Assembly: GCF_902832885.1 (NCBI RefSeq)
Contig: NZ_CADFDK010000004.1
Location: 467,655 to 531,654, forward strand
DNA length: 64,000 nucleotides
Reading direction: 5' to 3'
DNA from: Burkholderia seminalis DSM 23518
GTDB lineage: Bacteria > Pseudomonadota > Gammaproteobacteria > Burkholderiales > Burkholderiaceae
The notes under the pieces were generated by a model that had not been told where the DNA came from, searched no databases, and saw only the letters and a list, made by a program, of their open reading frames with translations. Positions 48,909 to 59,000 of the stretch are shown piece after piece. The stretch's first letter is position 1. Every line of letters begins with the position of its first letter. The position numbers and the translations under genes were made by a program.

Positions 48909-49711
48909 ATCAGGCCGCGGGTTTCAACGACGTCGCGGGCACGCTGCGGCCGCTGCTCTACGTGATGCCGCGCCTGTTGCCGGTCATGTTCGTCGTGCCG
49001 GTGTTCAACGAGCAGATCATCACGGGCCTCGTGCGCAACGGGATCGCCGTCGTGATCGCCGCATTCGTCGCGCCCGCGATCGATTCCGCGCAGGTGGCCG
49101 CGCTGCCGTTCCTGATGTGGTGCCTGCTCGTCGCGAAGGAGGCGGTGGTCGGCATGCTGCTCGCGGGTGCGTTCAGCGCGGTGCTGTTCGCGATCCAGGG
49201 CGTCGGTTACCTGATCGACTTCCAGACCGGCAGCGGCAGCGCCGCGTTCTTCGATCCGATGGGCGGGCACGAGGGCGGTCCGACGTCGGGATTCCTGAAT
49301 TTCGTCGCGATCACGCTGTTCGTCACGGCGGGCGGCCTGCAGGTGCTGGTGCAGCTGTTCGCGCAGTCGTACGCGTGGTGGCCGATCGGTTCGCTCGGCC
49401 CCGATTTCTCGTCGATGCTGCAGACCTTCATCGTGCGACAGACCGACACGATCTTCGAATGGATGGTGAAGCTCGCGGCGCCGGTGACGATCGTGCTGGT
49501 CCTTGTCGAGCTCGGCATCGGCCTCGTCGGGCGCGCGGTGCCGCAGCTGAACATCTTCGTGTTCTCGCAGCCGCTGAAGAGCGCGCTGGCCCTGCTGATG
49601 ATGATGCTGTTCCTGCCGGTGGTGTACGCGTCGCTGCATTCGCTGCTGAGCCCCGACAGCGGGCTGATGGCGCTGCTGCGCGCGCTGTTCGCCGCGCACG
49701 GCGGCGGCTGA
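48902..49711 (+). CDS. sctT: T3SS export apparatus protein SctT
   Basis: The 269-residue inner-membrane protein has about eight hydrophobic helices, including the conserved G-V-G-Y-L-I-D-F-Q-T-G-S-G-S-A-A-F-F-D-P region and P-Q-L-N-I-F-V-F-S-Q-P-L-K-S near residue 215. These are SctT/FliR signatures. It forms the export gate with SctR and SctS. It starts inside the end of sctO (7-bp overlap). Confidence 0.95.
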   Translation: MLDQAAGFNDVAGTLRPLLYVMPRLLPVMFVVPVFNEQIITGLVRNGIAVVIAAFVAPAIDSAQVAALPFLMWCLLVAKEAVVGMLLAGAFSAVLFAIQGVGYLIDFQTGSGSAAFFDPMGGHEGGPTSGFLNFVAITLFVTAGGLQVLVQLFAQSYAWWPIGSLGPDFSSMLQTFIVRQTDTIFEWMVKLAAPVTIVLVLVELGIGLVGRAVPQLNIFVFSQPLKSALALLMMMLFLPVVYASLHSLLSPDSGLMALLRALFAAHGGG

Positions 49712-49727
49712 GCGCGGCGGCACCGAC

Positions 49728-50759
49728 ATGGCCGAAAAGGACCAGAAGCCGACCGCGAAGCGCCTGCGCGAGGCGCGCGAGAAAGGCGACGTGCCGAAGA
49801 GCGCGGAGACGGTTTCGTCGGCGTTCTTCGTCGGCGTGTGCGTCGCGCTCGCGGTGGGCATCGGTTCGCTGTTCGCGCGGCTGCAGGCGCTGTTCCGGCT
49901 CGTGTTCGACGCGGTGGGCGCGGCGGACCCGGCCGCGCGGCTCGCGGTGCTGATCGACGGCGCCGCGCGCGACTGGGCGACGCTGTCCGCGCAGATCGTC
50001 GCGGCCGGGTTGCTGGCCGGGCTGCTCGCGGGCTTCGTGCGGGTGGGCGGCGTGATGGCGTGGAGCCGTCTCGTGCCGCAGCTGTCGCGGCTCAATCCGG
50101 CCGAGGGCATGAAGAACCTGTGGTCGCTGCGCAACCTCGTCAATCTCGCGAAGATGCTGCTGAAGACGGCGCTGCTGGTCGCGACGCTCGGCTGGCTGAT
50201 CGTCGAGTCGCTCGACCCGGCGGTGCAGTCGGGTTTCACGCGGCCGGTCTCGATCCTCGCGCTGATCGTGAAGCTGCTGATGCTGCTGTTCGGCTGGGCC
50301 GCGCTGATCTACATCGTGATGGCGCTGATCGACATCGTGCACCAGCGGCACGAGTTCAACCAGAAGATGAAGATGTCGATCGACGAAGTGCGGCGCGAGC
50401 ACAAGGAGGACGAAGGCGATCCGCACATCGAGGCGAAGCGCCGGCAGCTCGCGCGCGAAGCGCAGTTCGCGTCGCTGCCCGACCGTATCGGCTACGCGTC
50501 GGTGGTCGTGTATTCGCCGCGCGTCGCGGTGGCGCTCTATTACGGCGGGATCGGCACGCTGCCGTGGGTGCTCGCGCGCGGCGAGGGCGACGCGGCCGAG
50601 CGGATCGTGCGGCTCGCCCGCGACGCGTTGCGCCCGACGCTCGCGAACGTCGGGCTCGCCCAGGCGCTGTACGAGACGACGCCCGAGAACGGCACGATTC
50701 AGCCGCAGCATTTCCGCGAGGTCGCGCAGTTGCTGAAATGGGCGACCGGCGGGGGGTGA
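49728..50759 (+). CDS. sctU: T3SS substrate-switch protein SctU, NPTH motif missing
   Basis: The 343-residue protein has the conserved start M-A-E-K-D-Q-K-P-T-A-K-R-L-R-E-A-R-E-K-G, four transmembrane helices (about 31-55, 86-105, 145-165, 175-200) and the cytoplasmic domain with G-D-P-H-I-E-A-K-R-R-Q-L-A-R-E. In SctU/FlhB this domain normally cleaves itself at N-P-T-H, which allows the switch from needle to effector secretion. Here the aligned site reads Y-S-P-R (residues 262-265, at 50511-50522), followed by V-A-V-A-L-Y-Y. The Asn needed for cyclisation is absent, so autocleavage is not expected. It is the last sct gene of the run. Confidence 0.93.
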   Translation: MAEKDQKPTAKRLREAREKGDVPKSAETVSSAFFVGVCVALAVGIGSLFARLQALFRLVFDAVGAADPAARLAVLIDGAARDWATLSAQIVAAGLLAGLLAGFVRVGGVMAWSRLVPQLSRLNPAEGMKNLWSLRNLVNLAKMLLKTALLVATLGWLIVESLDPAVQSGFTRPVSILALIVKLLMLLFGWAALIYIVMALIDIVHQRHEFNQKMKMSIDEVRREHKEDEGDPHIEAKRRQLAREAQFASLPDRIGYASVVVYSPRVAVALYYGGIGTLPWVLARGEGDAAERIVRLARDALRPTLANVGLAQALYETTPENGTIQPQHFREVAQLLKWATGGG

Positions 50760-50861
50760 CGCGGCGTGGCGCGGTGGCGGTGAGCGTTTGTGCATGCCGC
50801 CCTTATTTCCTGCGCGCGTCGCGCATCGGCCGTCCATTCCCGTTCGATATGGCCCCTTGGC

Positions 50862-50899
50862 GGGGCGATCCGCCCCCGGGGCTTGACGCGGGTTTTTTT
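50862..50899 (+). terminator. Terminator-like structure after the T3SS operon
   Basis: GGGGCG-ATC-CGCCCC (50862-50876), a further CCGC/GCGG pairing and a run of seven T at 50893-50899 lie about 105-140 bp after sctU. The rest of the 276-bp gap 50760-51035 holds an AT-rich stretch with TAATAT near 50948, a possible promoter element for asnB. Confidence 0.45.
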
Positions 50900-51035
50900 C
50901 CGGATTTCGTCTGCGTTCACCAGTGAATTATTGCTGATTTATTTCTTCGTAATATGGCCCGACCGTCACGCCCGACGGCGGCCGCGAGTTTGCGCGGTAC
51001 ATGACGGAACAGGTCAACAGGGGCAGACAAATCAA

Positions 51036-53003
51036 ATGTGCGGAATCGACGGCTTTCTGAATAGCGTCGCCTTCGATGAGGAGACAGCGCGCGGCACGCT
51101 CGCGCGAATGACGACGAGCCTCGCGCATCGCGGGCCGGACGGGCAGGGGATCTGGGTCGACCCGGAAGCCGGCATCGCGCTCGGCCACCGGCGACTTGCG
51201 ATCCTCGACCTGTCGGTGCATGGCCGGCAGCCGATGGCATCCGCGTGCGGCCGCTACGTCATGGTCTTCAACGGCGAAATCTACAACCATCGCGAACTGC
51301 GCGCGGAGCTCGAGCGCGCGGGTCGCGCACCGGCGTGGCGCGGCCACTCCGACAGCGAGGTGCTGATCGCGGCGATCGTCGCGTGGGGTATCGAGGCAAC
51401 GTTGCGCCGCGCGACCGGCATGTTCGCGTTCGCGCTGTGGAATCGCGCGTCGCGCGTGCTGACGCTCGCACGCGACCGGATCGGCGAGAAGCCGCTCTAC
51501 TACGGCCGGATCGGCGACGCGCTGGTGTTCGCGTCCGAGCTGAAGGCGCTGCGCGGTTATCCGGGTTTCGACGGCGCGATCGATCGCGACGCGCTGTGCC
51601 TGTACCTGCGTCAGTCGAGCGTGCCTGCGCCTTACACGATCTATCGCGGCATCCACAAGCTGCCGCCCGGCACCTACATCCAGTTCGAGCATGCGCGCGA
51701 CACGCCGCGCGTGCGGGCGTACTGGACGCTCGAGCAGACGATCGAGGCGGGCCGTGCGCAGCCGTTCGAGGGCAATGCCGACGAAGCCGTCGACCAGCTC
51801 GACGCGATCCTGCGCCGGGCCGTCGCGCGGCAGATGGAAGCGGACGTGCCGCTCGGCGCGTTCCTGTCGGGCGGCATCGATTCGTCGACGATCGTCGCGC
51901 TGATGCAGGCGCAATCGTCGACGCCGGTCGACACGTTTACGATCGGCTTCCACGAGGCCGGCTACGACGAAGCCGGTTACGCGAAGGCCGTCGCGCGCCA
52001 CCTCGGCACACGCCATACCGAACTCTACGTGACGGCCGACCATGCGCTCGGCGTCGTCCCGAAGCTGCCGTCGATCTACGACGAGCCGTTCGCCGATGCG
52101 TCGCAAATCCCGACCTTCCTCGTGTCGGAACTGACGCGCCGGCACGTGAAGGTGAGCCTGTCCGGCGACGGCGGCGACGAGCTGTTCGGCGGCTATACGC
52201 GCTACTTCCTGACGCCGCGCCTGTGGCGCAAGCTGCACCGCGTGCCGGCGGCCGTGCGGGCGCGGATCGCGGCCGCGCTGCATGCGCTGCGGCCCGATCA
52301 CGCGGACCAGCTCGCGGCCGTCGCGCAGGGCGCGTGGGGCGGCGTGGAGGCGCGCGACACGGCGACGCGCATCGGCGATCGCCTGCACAAGCTCGGCCAC
52401 GTGATGACGGCCGAGAGCCGCATCGGGCTGTACCGGCTGCTGATGTCGTCGGTGCATCATCCCGAGCGGATCGCGCTGTCGGGGCAGGAGCCGCCGACGC
52501 CGCTCGACACGGTGTCGGCGTGGCCCGCGCACCTGAGCTTCGCCGAGCAGGCGATGGCGATCGACACGCTCACCTACCTGCCGACCGACATTCTCGCGAA
52601 AGTCGATCGCGCGGCGATGGCCGTGAGCCTCGAGACGCGCATGCCGTTCCTCGATCATCACGTCGTCGAATTCGCGTGGCGCGTGCCGGCGTCCGTGCGC
52701 TTGCCGGAAGGGCAGTCGAAGGCGCTGCTGCGCCGGCTGCTCGACCGGTACGTGCCGTCCGCGCTGATCGACCGGCCCAAGCAGGGCTTCTGCGCGCCCG
52801 TCGATCACTGGCTGCGCGGCGCGCTGCGCGACTGGGCCGAGGCGCTGCTGCGCCCGTCGCGGCTGCGCGAAGAAGGCTTCTTCGACGCGACCGCGGTCGA
52901 GCGGCTGTGGCGGCAGCACCAGACCGGCCGGATGAACTGGCAGCACCCGTTGTGGACGGTGCTGATGTTCCAGGCGTGGCTGGAACATCAGCGGGCGGCG
53001 TGA
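51036..53003 (+). CDS. asnB: Asparagine synthetase, glutamine-hydrolysing
   Basis: The 655-residue enzyme makes asparagine, or an amide in a natural product or polysaccharide, from aspartate, ATP and glutamine. The N-terminal class II glutaminase has the nucleophile Cys2 in M-C-G-I-D-G, R-L-A-I and N-G-E-I-Y-N. The synthetase half has the ATP PP-loop S-G-G-I-D-S-S (278-284). The ATG at 51036 was chosen because Cys2 must follow the start Met. Proteins of this length class (about 640 aa) are common in polysaccharide clusters. Here no such cluster is visible; the neighbours are the T3SS operon and the giant gene. A stable hairpin ends it. Confidence 0.92.
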   Translation: MCGIDGFLNSVAFDEETARGTLARMTTSLAHRGPDGQGIWVDPEAGIALGHRRLAILDLSVHGRQPMASACGRYVMVFNGEIYNHRELRAELERAGRAPAWRGHSDSEVLIAAIVAWGIEATLRRATGMFAFALWNRASRVLTLARDRIGEKPLYYGRIGDALVFASELKALRGYPGFDGAIDRDALCLYLRQSSVPAPYTIYRGIHKLPPGTYIQFEHARDTPRVRAYWTLEQTIEAGRAQPFEGNADEAVDQLDAILRRAVARQMEADVPLGAFLSGGIDSSTIVALMQAQSSTPVDTFTIGFHEAGYDEAGYAKAVARHLGTRHTELYVTADHALGVVPKLPSIYDEPFADASQIPTFLVSELTRRHVKVSLSGDGGDELFGGYTRYFLTPRLWRKLHRVPAAVRARIAAALHALRPDHADQLAAVAQGAWGGVEARDTATRIGDRLHKLGHVMTAESRIGLYRLLMSSVHHPERIALSGQEPPTPLDTVSAWPAHLSFAEQAMAIDTLTYLPTDILAKVDRAAMAVSLETRMPFLDHHVVEFAWRVPASVRLPEGQSKALLRRLLDRYVPSALIDRPKQGFCAPVDHWLRGALRDWAEALLRPSRLREEGFFDATAVERLWRQHQTGRMNWQHPLWTVLMFQAWLEHQRAA

Positions 53004-53010
53004 TGCGGCG

Positions 53011-53046
53011 TGATATCGGCGCCCCGCGGACGGCGCGCCGATATCA
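53011..53046. terminator. Bidirectional hairpin between asnB and the giant gene
   Basis: TGATATCGGCGC (53011-53022) and GCGCCGATATCA (53035-53046) form a perfect 12-bp stem with a 12-nt loop. The right arm contains the stop codon of the giant gene. Convergent position suggests a shared terminator, but neither side has a T run. Confidence 0.55.
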
Positions 53047-56000
53047 GCCCACGATCAGCGGCGTGCCGACCGACAACTGGTTCGGATCGCGTGAAACCGA
53101 CGGATTGAGCTGCAGGATCTCGTTGAGTGCGAGCATATCCTGCTTGCCGCGCGGCATCGCCTGCTGGTCGGCGCGCGACACGTGCGCGGCGTCGAGCAGC
53201 GACTGGCGATGCCGGTCGGCGATCACCCACAGCGAATCGCCGGCCACGACGATATAGGGCTGCGGCGACCCGGACGGTTGCGCGGTCGACGGCGTGGCGC
53301 TGGCCGACGGTGAAGCCGGCGCGGCAGGCGAGGTACCGGGCGACGCGGTCGCCGAAGCGCTCGGCGCGGCGCTGGCCGAAGGATGGGCCGAAGCGCTCGG
53401 CGACGCGCCGGGTGCGAGATGCGATTGCGACGAATTCGACTGATTCGACTGATTCGACGCGCCGGACCCCGAGCCGAAGAACGTCGTCCACAGACCTTCG
53501 ATCAGCTTGTACGCGAACGCGCCGACCGGAATCAGCACGACGGCCGTGGGGATCTTCTTGATCAGCGGCGTCGCGTTCGGGAAATGCGTGTTCAGGCGCC
53601 CGCCGAGCAGCAGCGCGGTGGACACGCCGGTCGCGATGGCGAGATCGTAATGGCCGCCGCTCCACTGCACGCCGGTGCCGAGACCGCCGTACGCGACGGC
53701 CATGAAGTCGCTCGCCGAATCGGTGAAGCGCACGATGCGGCTGCGCTTGTCGGCATTCACGCGGTGCGCGCCGATCGTATAGACGAGCCCCGCGTACGTG
53801 GCACCCAACGCACCGCTCGCGATGGCGGCCGAGCCGTAGGCGAGATCGAACGCGCCGTGCGCGTGCACGACGCCGCTGATGCCGACCGCGAGCGTCGCGG
53901 TCGACGTGATCGCGGCGCCCGCGCGACCCGCGATCCCGAACAGGTGACGCGGGTTGCCGGTATGGAGCTGCTGCAGCGACGTGCCGCCGACGGTGCCCTG
54001 CATCTGCGCGAGCACGTCCGCGGCGAGCGCCTTGATGTGGGTGGTCGCGTCGTCGAAACTCATCAGCCCGACGCGATTCAGTTCGACGTACTGCGCGGCC
54101 AGCGTCCGCGCTTCGTTCGAGATTTGCTCCAGCTGGGCGCGCCGGTTCTGGCCGTAATCGTGCGCGCCCGAGCGCAACTGCCGCGACAGCGTCACTTCGA
54201 GCCGCGTGAGGACCGCCTGCGCGGCCTTCGGATCACCGGCCTGCAGGCTGCGCACCGCGCCCTGGTGCATGACCTGGAACACGCGGCCGAGACGCGAGCC
54301 CAGCAGGAACGACGACGTCGCGCTGCTCAGCATGTCGTGCCGCAGCACGTGCGTCGCACCGAGCGTATCGGCGATCACGAGCGCGCCCGCCCCGGTGACG
54401 AGCGAGCTGAAGCCGATCGACTTCCACAGCTCCGCCTTGCGGAACGACGGCCGGTGCACGCGCAGCGCGTTGATCTGCGCGAGCGCCTGCAGTTCCTCGA
54501 TCATCTTGGCCTGTTTCGGGTTCGCCGCGATCTGCCGGCCGACGCTGATCGGCTTCGACGGATCGTTCTTCAGCGCTTCACGCTCGACCACCGACTGCCA
54601 GTAGGCGCGACTGTCGGCCAGCGGCCCGGCGGGATCGGCGCTCGTCACGACGGTGCCGCGTGCCGGCGCGCGGCCGCCGGCTTCCGCGAGCCAGCGTTCG
54701 CCGAAGCGGCGGGCGAGTTTTTCGGTGCGCGTGGCGGGCGGATGGTCGGCCGACGCCCACTGCGTCATCGCATGCTCGATCGTCGCCTTGCGCGCCTGGT
54801 TGACGAGCGCGGTCGTGTTGCGTTCGTACAGTTCGCTGCGCAGCGTCGCGAGCGCGTCGTCGGACAGGCCTTTCGACTTGCCGATGCGCGCGATTTCCGC
54901 GAACAGCACCTGCTGCTGGTTCGCGAACGCCTCGGGGCTCACCGGTTCGAAGACGCGCGTGAGCGCGTCGGCGCCGTGCAGCCGGGCGAACTTGCCGTGA
55001 CGGTCGGTCTGGTAATAGTCGACGATCCGTTCCGCCAGCGCCCGCGTCAGGTCCTGGTTCGCGATGAAGTCGGTCCCGTGCGTGCCGTACGACAGCCCGA
55101 CGTGCAGCCAGTCGATCGCCTTGCGGTCGAGCAGCGCATCGAGCAGCTCGACGTGGCCGGCGCCCGGCACCGGTTCGAGCACGGCGTCCCACCCGTGAAA
55201 GCTCAGCATCACGTTCGGCGCGGGTGCGCCGGGGTGATCGTGCGACCAGCGCTCGAACGATGTCATGAGCCGCGTGTATTCGGCGTAGCTGTCGTTGGTG
55301 CCGGCGATCGTGCGGCGGTCGTCCGCGGACACGAGCGGGCGGCCGGCCGCCGCTTCGAGACGAAGCTGGAAACCGTAGCGCGACGCCGCGGTGAGCCATT
55401 GGTGCAGATGCGCGATGTCGTCGAGCTCGAGCGTGCGCGTGGTGCCGTCCGGCGCCTCGCGCGTGATCGTCGCGTCGGCCTCGTTGTAGCGCGCGCCGAT
55501 CGGGGAACCGAACTGGCGGGCGCGCCGGATGAACGCCGGGTCGTGCTTGCCGCCGCGCGCGGCCGCGAGCGTGTGCGGATCGACCGGAATCGACACCACC
55601 GGCATCGCGCCGCCATATTGGTCGATGTAGCGCACCGCGAGCGCCGGATCGTCGCGCAGGTTGAACGCACGTGCCATCGGTGCGACGCGGTCCTGGATCT
55701 CGGCCGGCGCGCGCACGAACGCCTGGATCGCGCGCTTGTCGATCATGCGTGCCGCGCTGTGGCGCGTGGCGTACGCCTGCATCCACTTCACGAACCGGTT
55801 GTGATCGCCGTGTGGATCGGCGACCGGCCCGCGCGACGGCATGCTCGACACCTCGCGCGCGAGACCAAGGGGGATGCCGAGCGCTTTCAGCATCGGTGCG
55901 TCGGCCAGGATCGTCTGCGGTTCGTCGGTCAGCGCGAGGCCGCCGGCATCGGGCTGGTTCCGGCGTGCGGCGACCGCCTTCACGCGGTCGACCGTCGGGA

Positions 56001-59000
56001 ACCAGTCGGCCACCTTGGCGGCGCCGTAGCGCATCACCCATTCCGCGACCGTGCTCGAACCCAGGCTCGGCTGGTATGGCCGCAGCGTCAGCGGCTTGGC
56101 GGCCGGCGTTTTCGGCGGCTTCGGCGCGGCCGGCACGTTCGACGCATTCGACGCATTCGCGGCGCGGCGGCTGCGCCGGCCGCCCTTGCCGCGCAGCGCA
56201 TTGCGCACCCGGCCGGCGGGGCGGGTCGTGCCGCCGCCCGCCGGCTGCGCGGCCTGCTGGGCGGCGGCGAGGTCGGCCTGCGCCGCTTTCACGCGATCGA
56301 TCTGGCTGGCGATCTGCGTGCGGATCCAGCGCGTCGCGAGGTCGAACTTCGCCGGCAGCGCATCGAAATTCGATTTCTCGTCGAGCAACTGCGTGAGCCG
56401 TTGCGCAAGCGCGGCTTTCTGCGTGGCGGTCGCGCGCGGATCGAACGCATCGGGCGCGAGCGTCGACAGCAGGAAGTGCTGGTTCGCGCCGAACGGGCCG
56501 CGCCCGAGCGGCATCTCGTCGAGCGGGCGGCCCGCGTCCGGCCGGGCGCGCAATTGCTCGGCGTCGTCGTACCAGCGCGCGTTGCCGTCGCGGATCGCGA
56601 TGATGCCGCGGCGCGCATGCAGCGATTCGGCGACCGGATGATCGGTCTCGTACACGTACACGTAGTGATCGCCGCGGATGGCCTTCAACTCCAGCGCGCG
56701 CATCAGATGCAGCGTGTTCGCACCGCTGAAGTCGATCGCGAGCTGTTCGCTGTCCGGGACGAGCTTCGGCGGCAGCAACGGACTGTCGGTGCCGTCGATC
56801 TCGGCGATCTTGCGGCGCACGCCGGGATCGGCCTTCGCGAGGCCGCGCTGCACGCGCGTGCCGAGTTTCTGCATCGGCGGCTTCTCGTCGCCGAGCGCCT
56901 TGCGCATCGCGGCCGGCGCGAAGCCGCCGTAGCGCTCGACCGTGTCGTGCGCGACGTCCGTCACGACGAATCGCACGCCGCGCCGGCCGCCGGACAGATT
57001 GCGCGCGCGCCGGCGGAACGCGGCGCCGAGATCGCGCGGTGCGATCGTCGCGTCGCCGAGCGAGGTCGACTCGTGATAGGTCCAGTCGTGCGCGGCGTTG
57101 CGCGTCGCGTAGCCGAGCACCTTGCCGGTTTCCTTGTCGATCGCGTAAAGCGTCGCGCCGTCGCCGGCCGCCTTCGCCGCCTGCTTCGGCCGGCGAAAAC
57201 GCGGCGCGTCGGCGAGCGATTTCAGCGTCGTGACGACGCTCGCGTCGGGCGTCGCCGCCGCCTGTTCGGCTTCCCAGGTGCGGCCGTCGCTGCGCGCGGT
57301 GATCCGCGCGGCGCCGCCGTACTCGCGCAATTGCGCGAGCGACACGGGCGACACGTAGAAATCGACGTCCGCCCGTTGCGCGCCACCGTTGTCCTTCAGC
57401 GCGCGATAGACCGCGTCCGGGATCGGCGCGGCCGGATCGGCGGACGCCTTGTCGACGAACGTACCGTTGCCGTCGGTGCGCATGCTCGCGATGAACTTCG
57501 GCTGCGCATGGCGCGCCTCGACGGACGCGTCCGGCCGCGGTTCATGCTCGGCGATCAGCACGTGCGCATTCGTGCCGAACGCCTCCTTCATCTGCTGGAG
57601 CGACGCGAGCTGCGAACCGTCGATGCGGACCAGGTCGCGCTTGCCGTGCGACGCGAGGTGATCGAGCGCATGCCGGCGGCTCGCGGCGTCCGCCGTCGCG
57701 GCGGCGGCCGGCACGTTCGACGCCGGCTGCGGTGCGGGCGCCGGCATCTCGCGCGGCACGCCGCGCGCATGCATCGCGTCGGCCTGGTTCGCGTAGTACG
57801 CGCGATAGTTCATGTGGCCGGGCACGGACGGCGCGGCATCGCCGAAGGCGGCCGCGAGCCGGCGCAGCCCGGCTTCGTCGCCGGGCATCACGTGGTCGGC
57901 TTCCCGTGCGATCGCGTCGGGCAGGCGGGCGTCCCGGGCGATGTCGATGCCGCCGTCGTCGAGGATTTCGCGGCGCACCGCGAACGCGTTCGCCTGCGCG
58001 CGCGCTTCGGCCATCAGCGCACTGTCGGTCAGCGCCTCCGGCGACGAGCGATCGAGCGCGAGGCGGCGCGTGATCGTCTCGACCGCGTGCTGCGCTTCGT
58101 GGGCGAGCGTATAGACGAGCGTGCCGGTGCCGTGGAACTGCCCGTCGAGCACGATCCGCTGCTTCGCGGTATCGATCCGGCTGCCGCGCCCGGGCCGGCC
58201 CACCACGATTTGCCAGCCGGCCTCGCCGGCCAGCGCGACCTGCTGGCGCAACAGGCTCGAGCGGTCGATCAGCGCATGAGCGGCCTTCGGCAGCGGCGCG
58301 CCGCCGAAACGCATGCGGATGCGCGTGATGACGGACGGCTTCTGCACGAATGCGTCGGGCGGCAGGTGTTCGGCGATGCCCGGATGCGCGAGCTCGATCG
58401 CGCCGCGCGCGATGCCGTCCTCGAGCGTCACGCGCAGCGCGCCGATCTCGCGGACGATGCCTTCGACGTTCAGCTTCGGCGCATCGGTCATGACCGTCGA
58501 CGGGTCGCTCAGGTAGAAGTCGCCGTGCGCGTCGAACACGCCTTCGAAGTCGTAGTACAGGCGGTGCCGCGCGGTGATGTCGCGCGCGCGGTCGAGCTGC
58601 GCGAATGCGTCGCGGGTGACGCGCGCCGGCAGCACGCCGGCCATCACGTCGTGGCTGCTCAGCGACGCGAACGGCGCGTACATCACGGCCACGCGATCGA
58701 AGGCCGCGAACGGGCCGCCGACCGTGAGCGTGCGCAGCCCGTGCGCGCGCAGCGCCGCGAGGCCTTCCTGTTCGAGGCGGATCGATTCGATGTGACCGAG
58801 GATCGCGCGATTGTCCGTGCCCAGGTAGAGGCCGATCGCATTGCGGCGGCCGAGCTCGAACACGGTCTTCTCGATGCCGGCGCCGGTTGCCGCGCCGGTG
58901 AAGCGCTCGACCGGCACGCGGGCGGCCGGATCGCCGCTGACGTGGACGCCGTTGCCGTCCACCTCGAGCGCGCCGAGGTCCGGGCGCAGGTGCGGCGCCG

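Noticed and set aside
50928-52988. A 686-codon open frame antisense to asnB, and similar long frames antisense to the T3SS genes
   Set aside because: His/Arg/Gln-rich composition without domains; such frames arise from GC-rich third positions opposite real genes.
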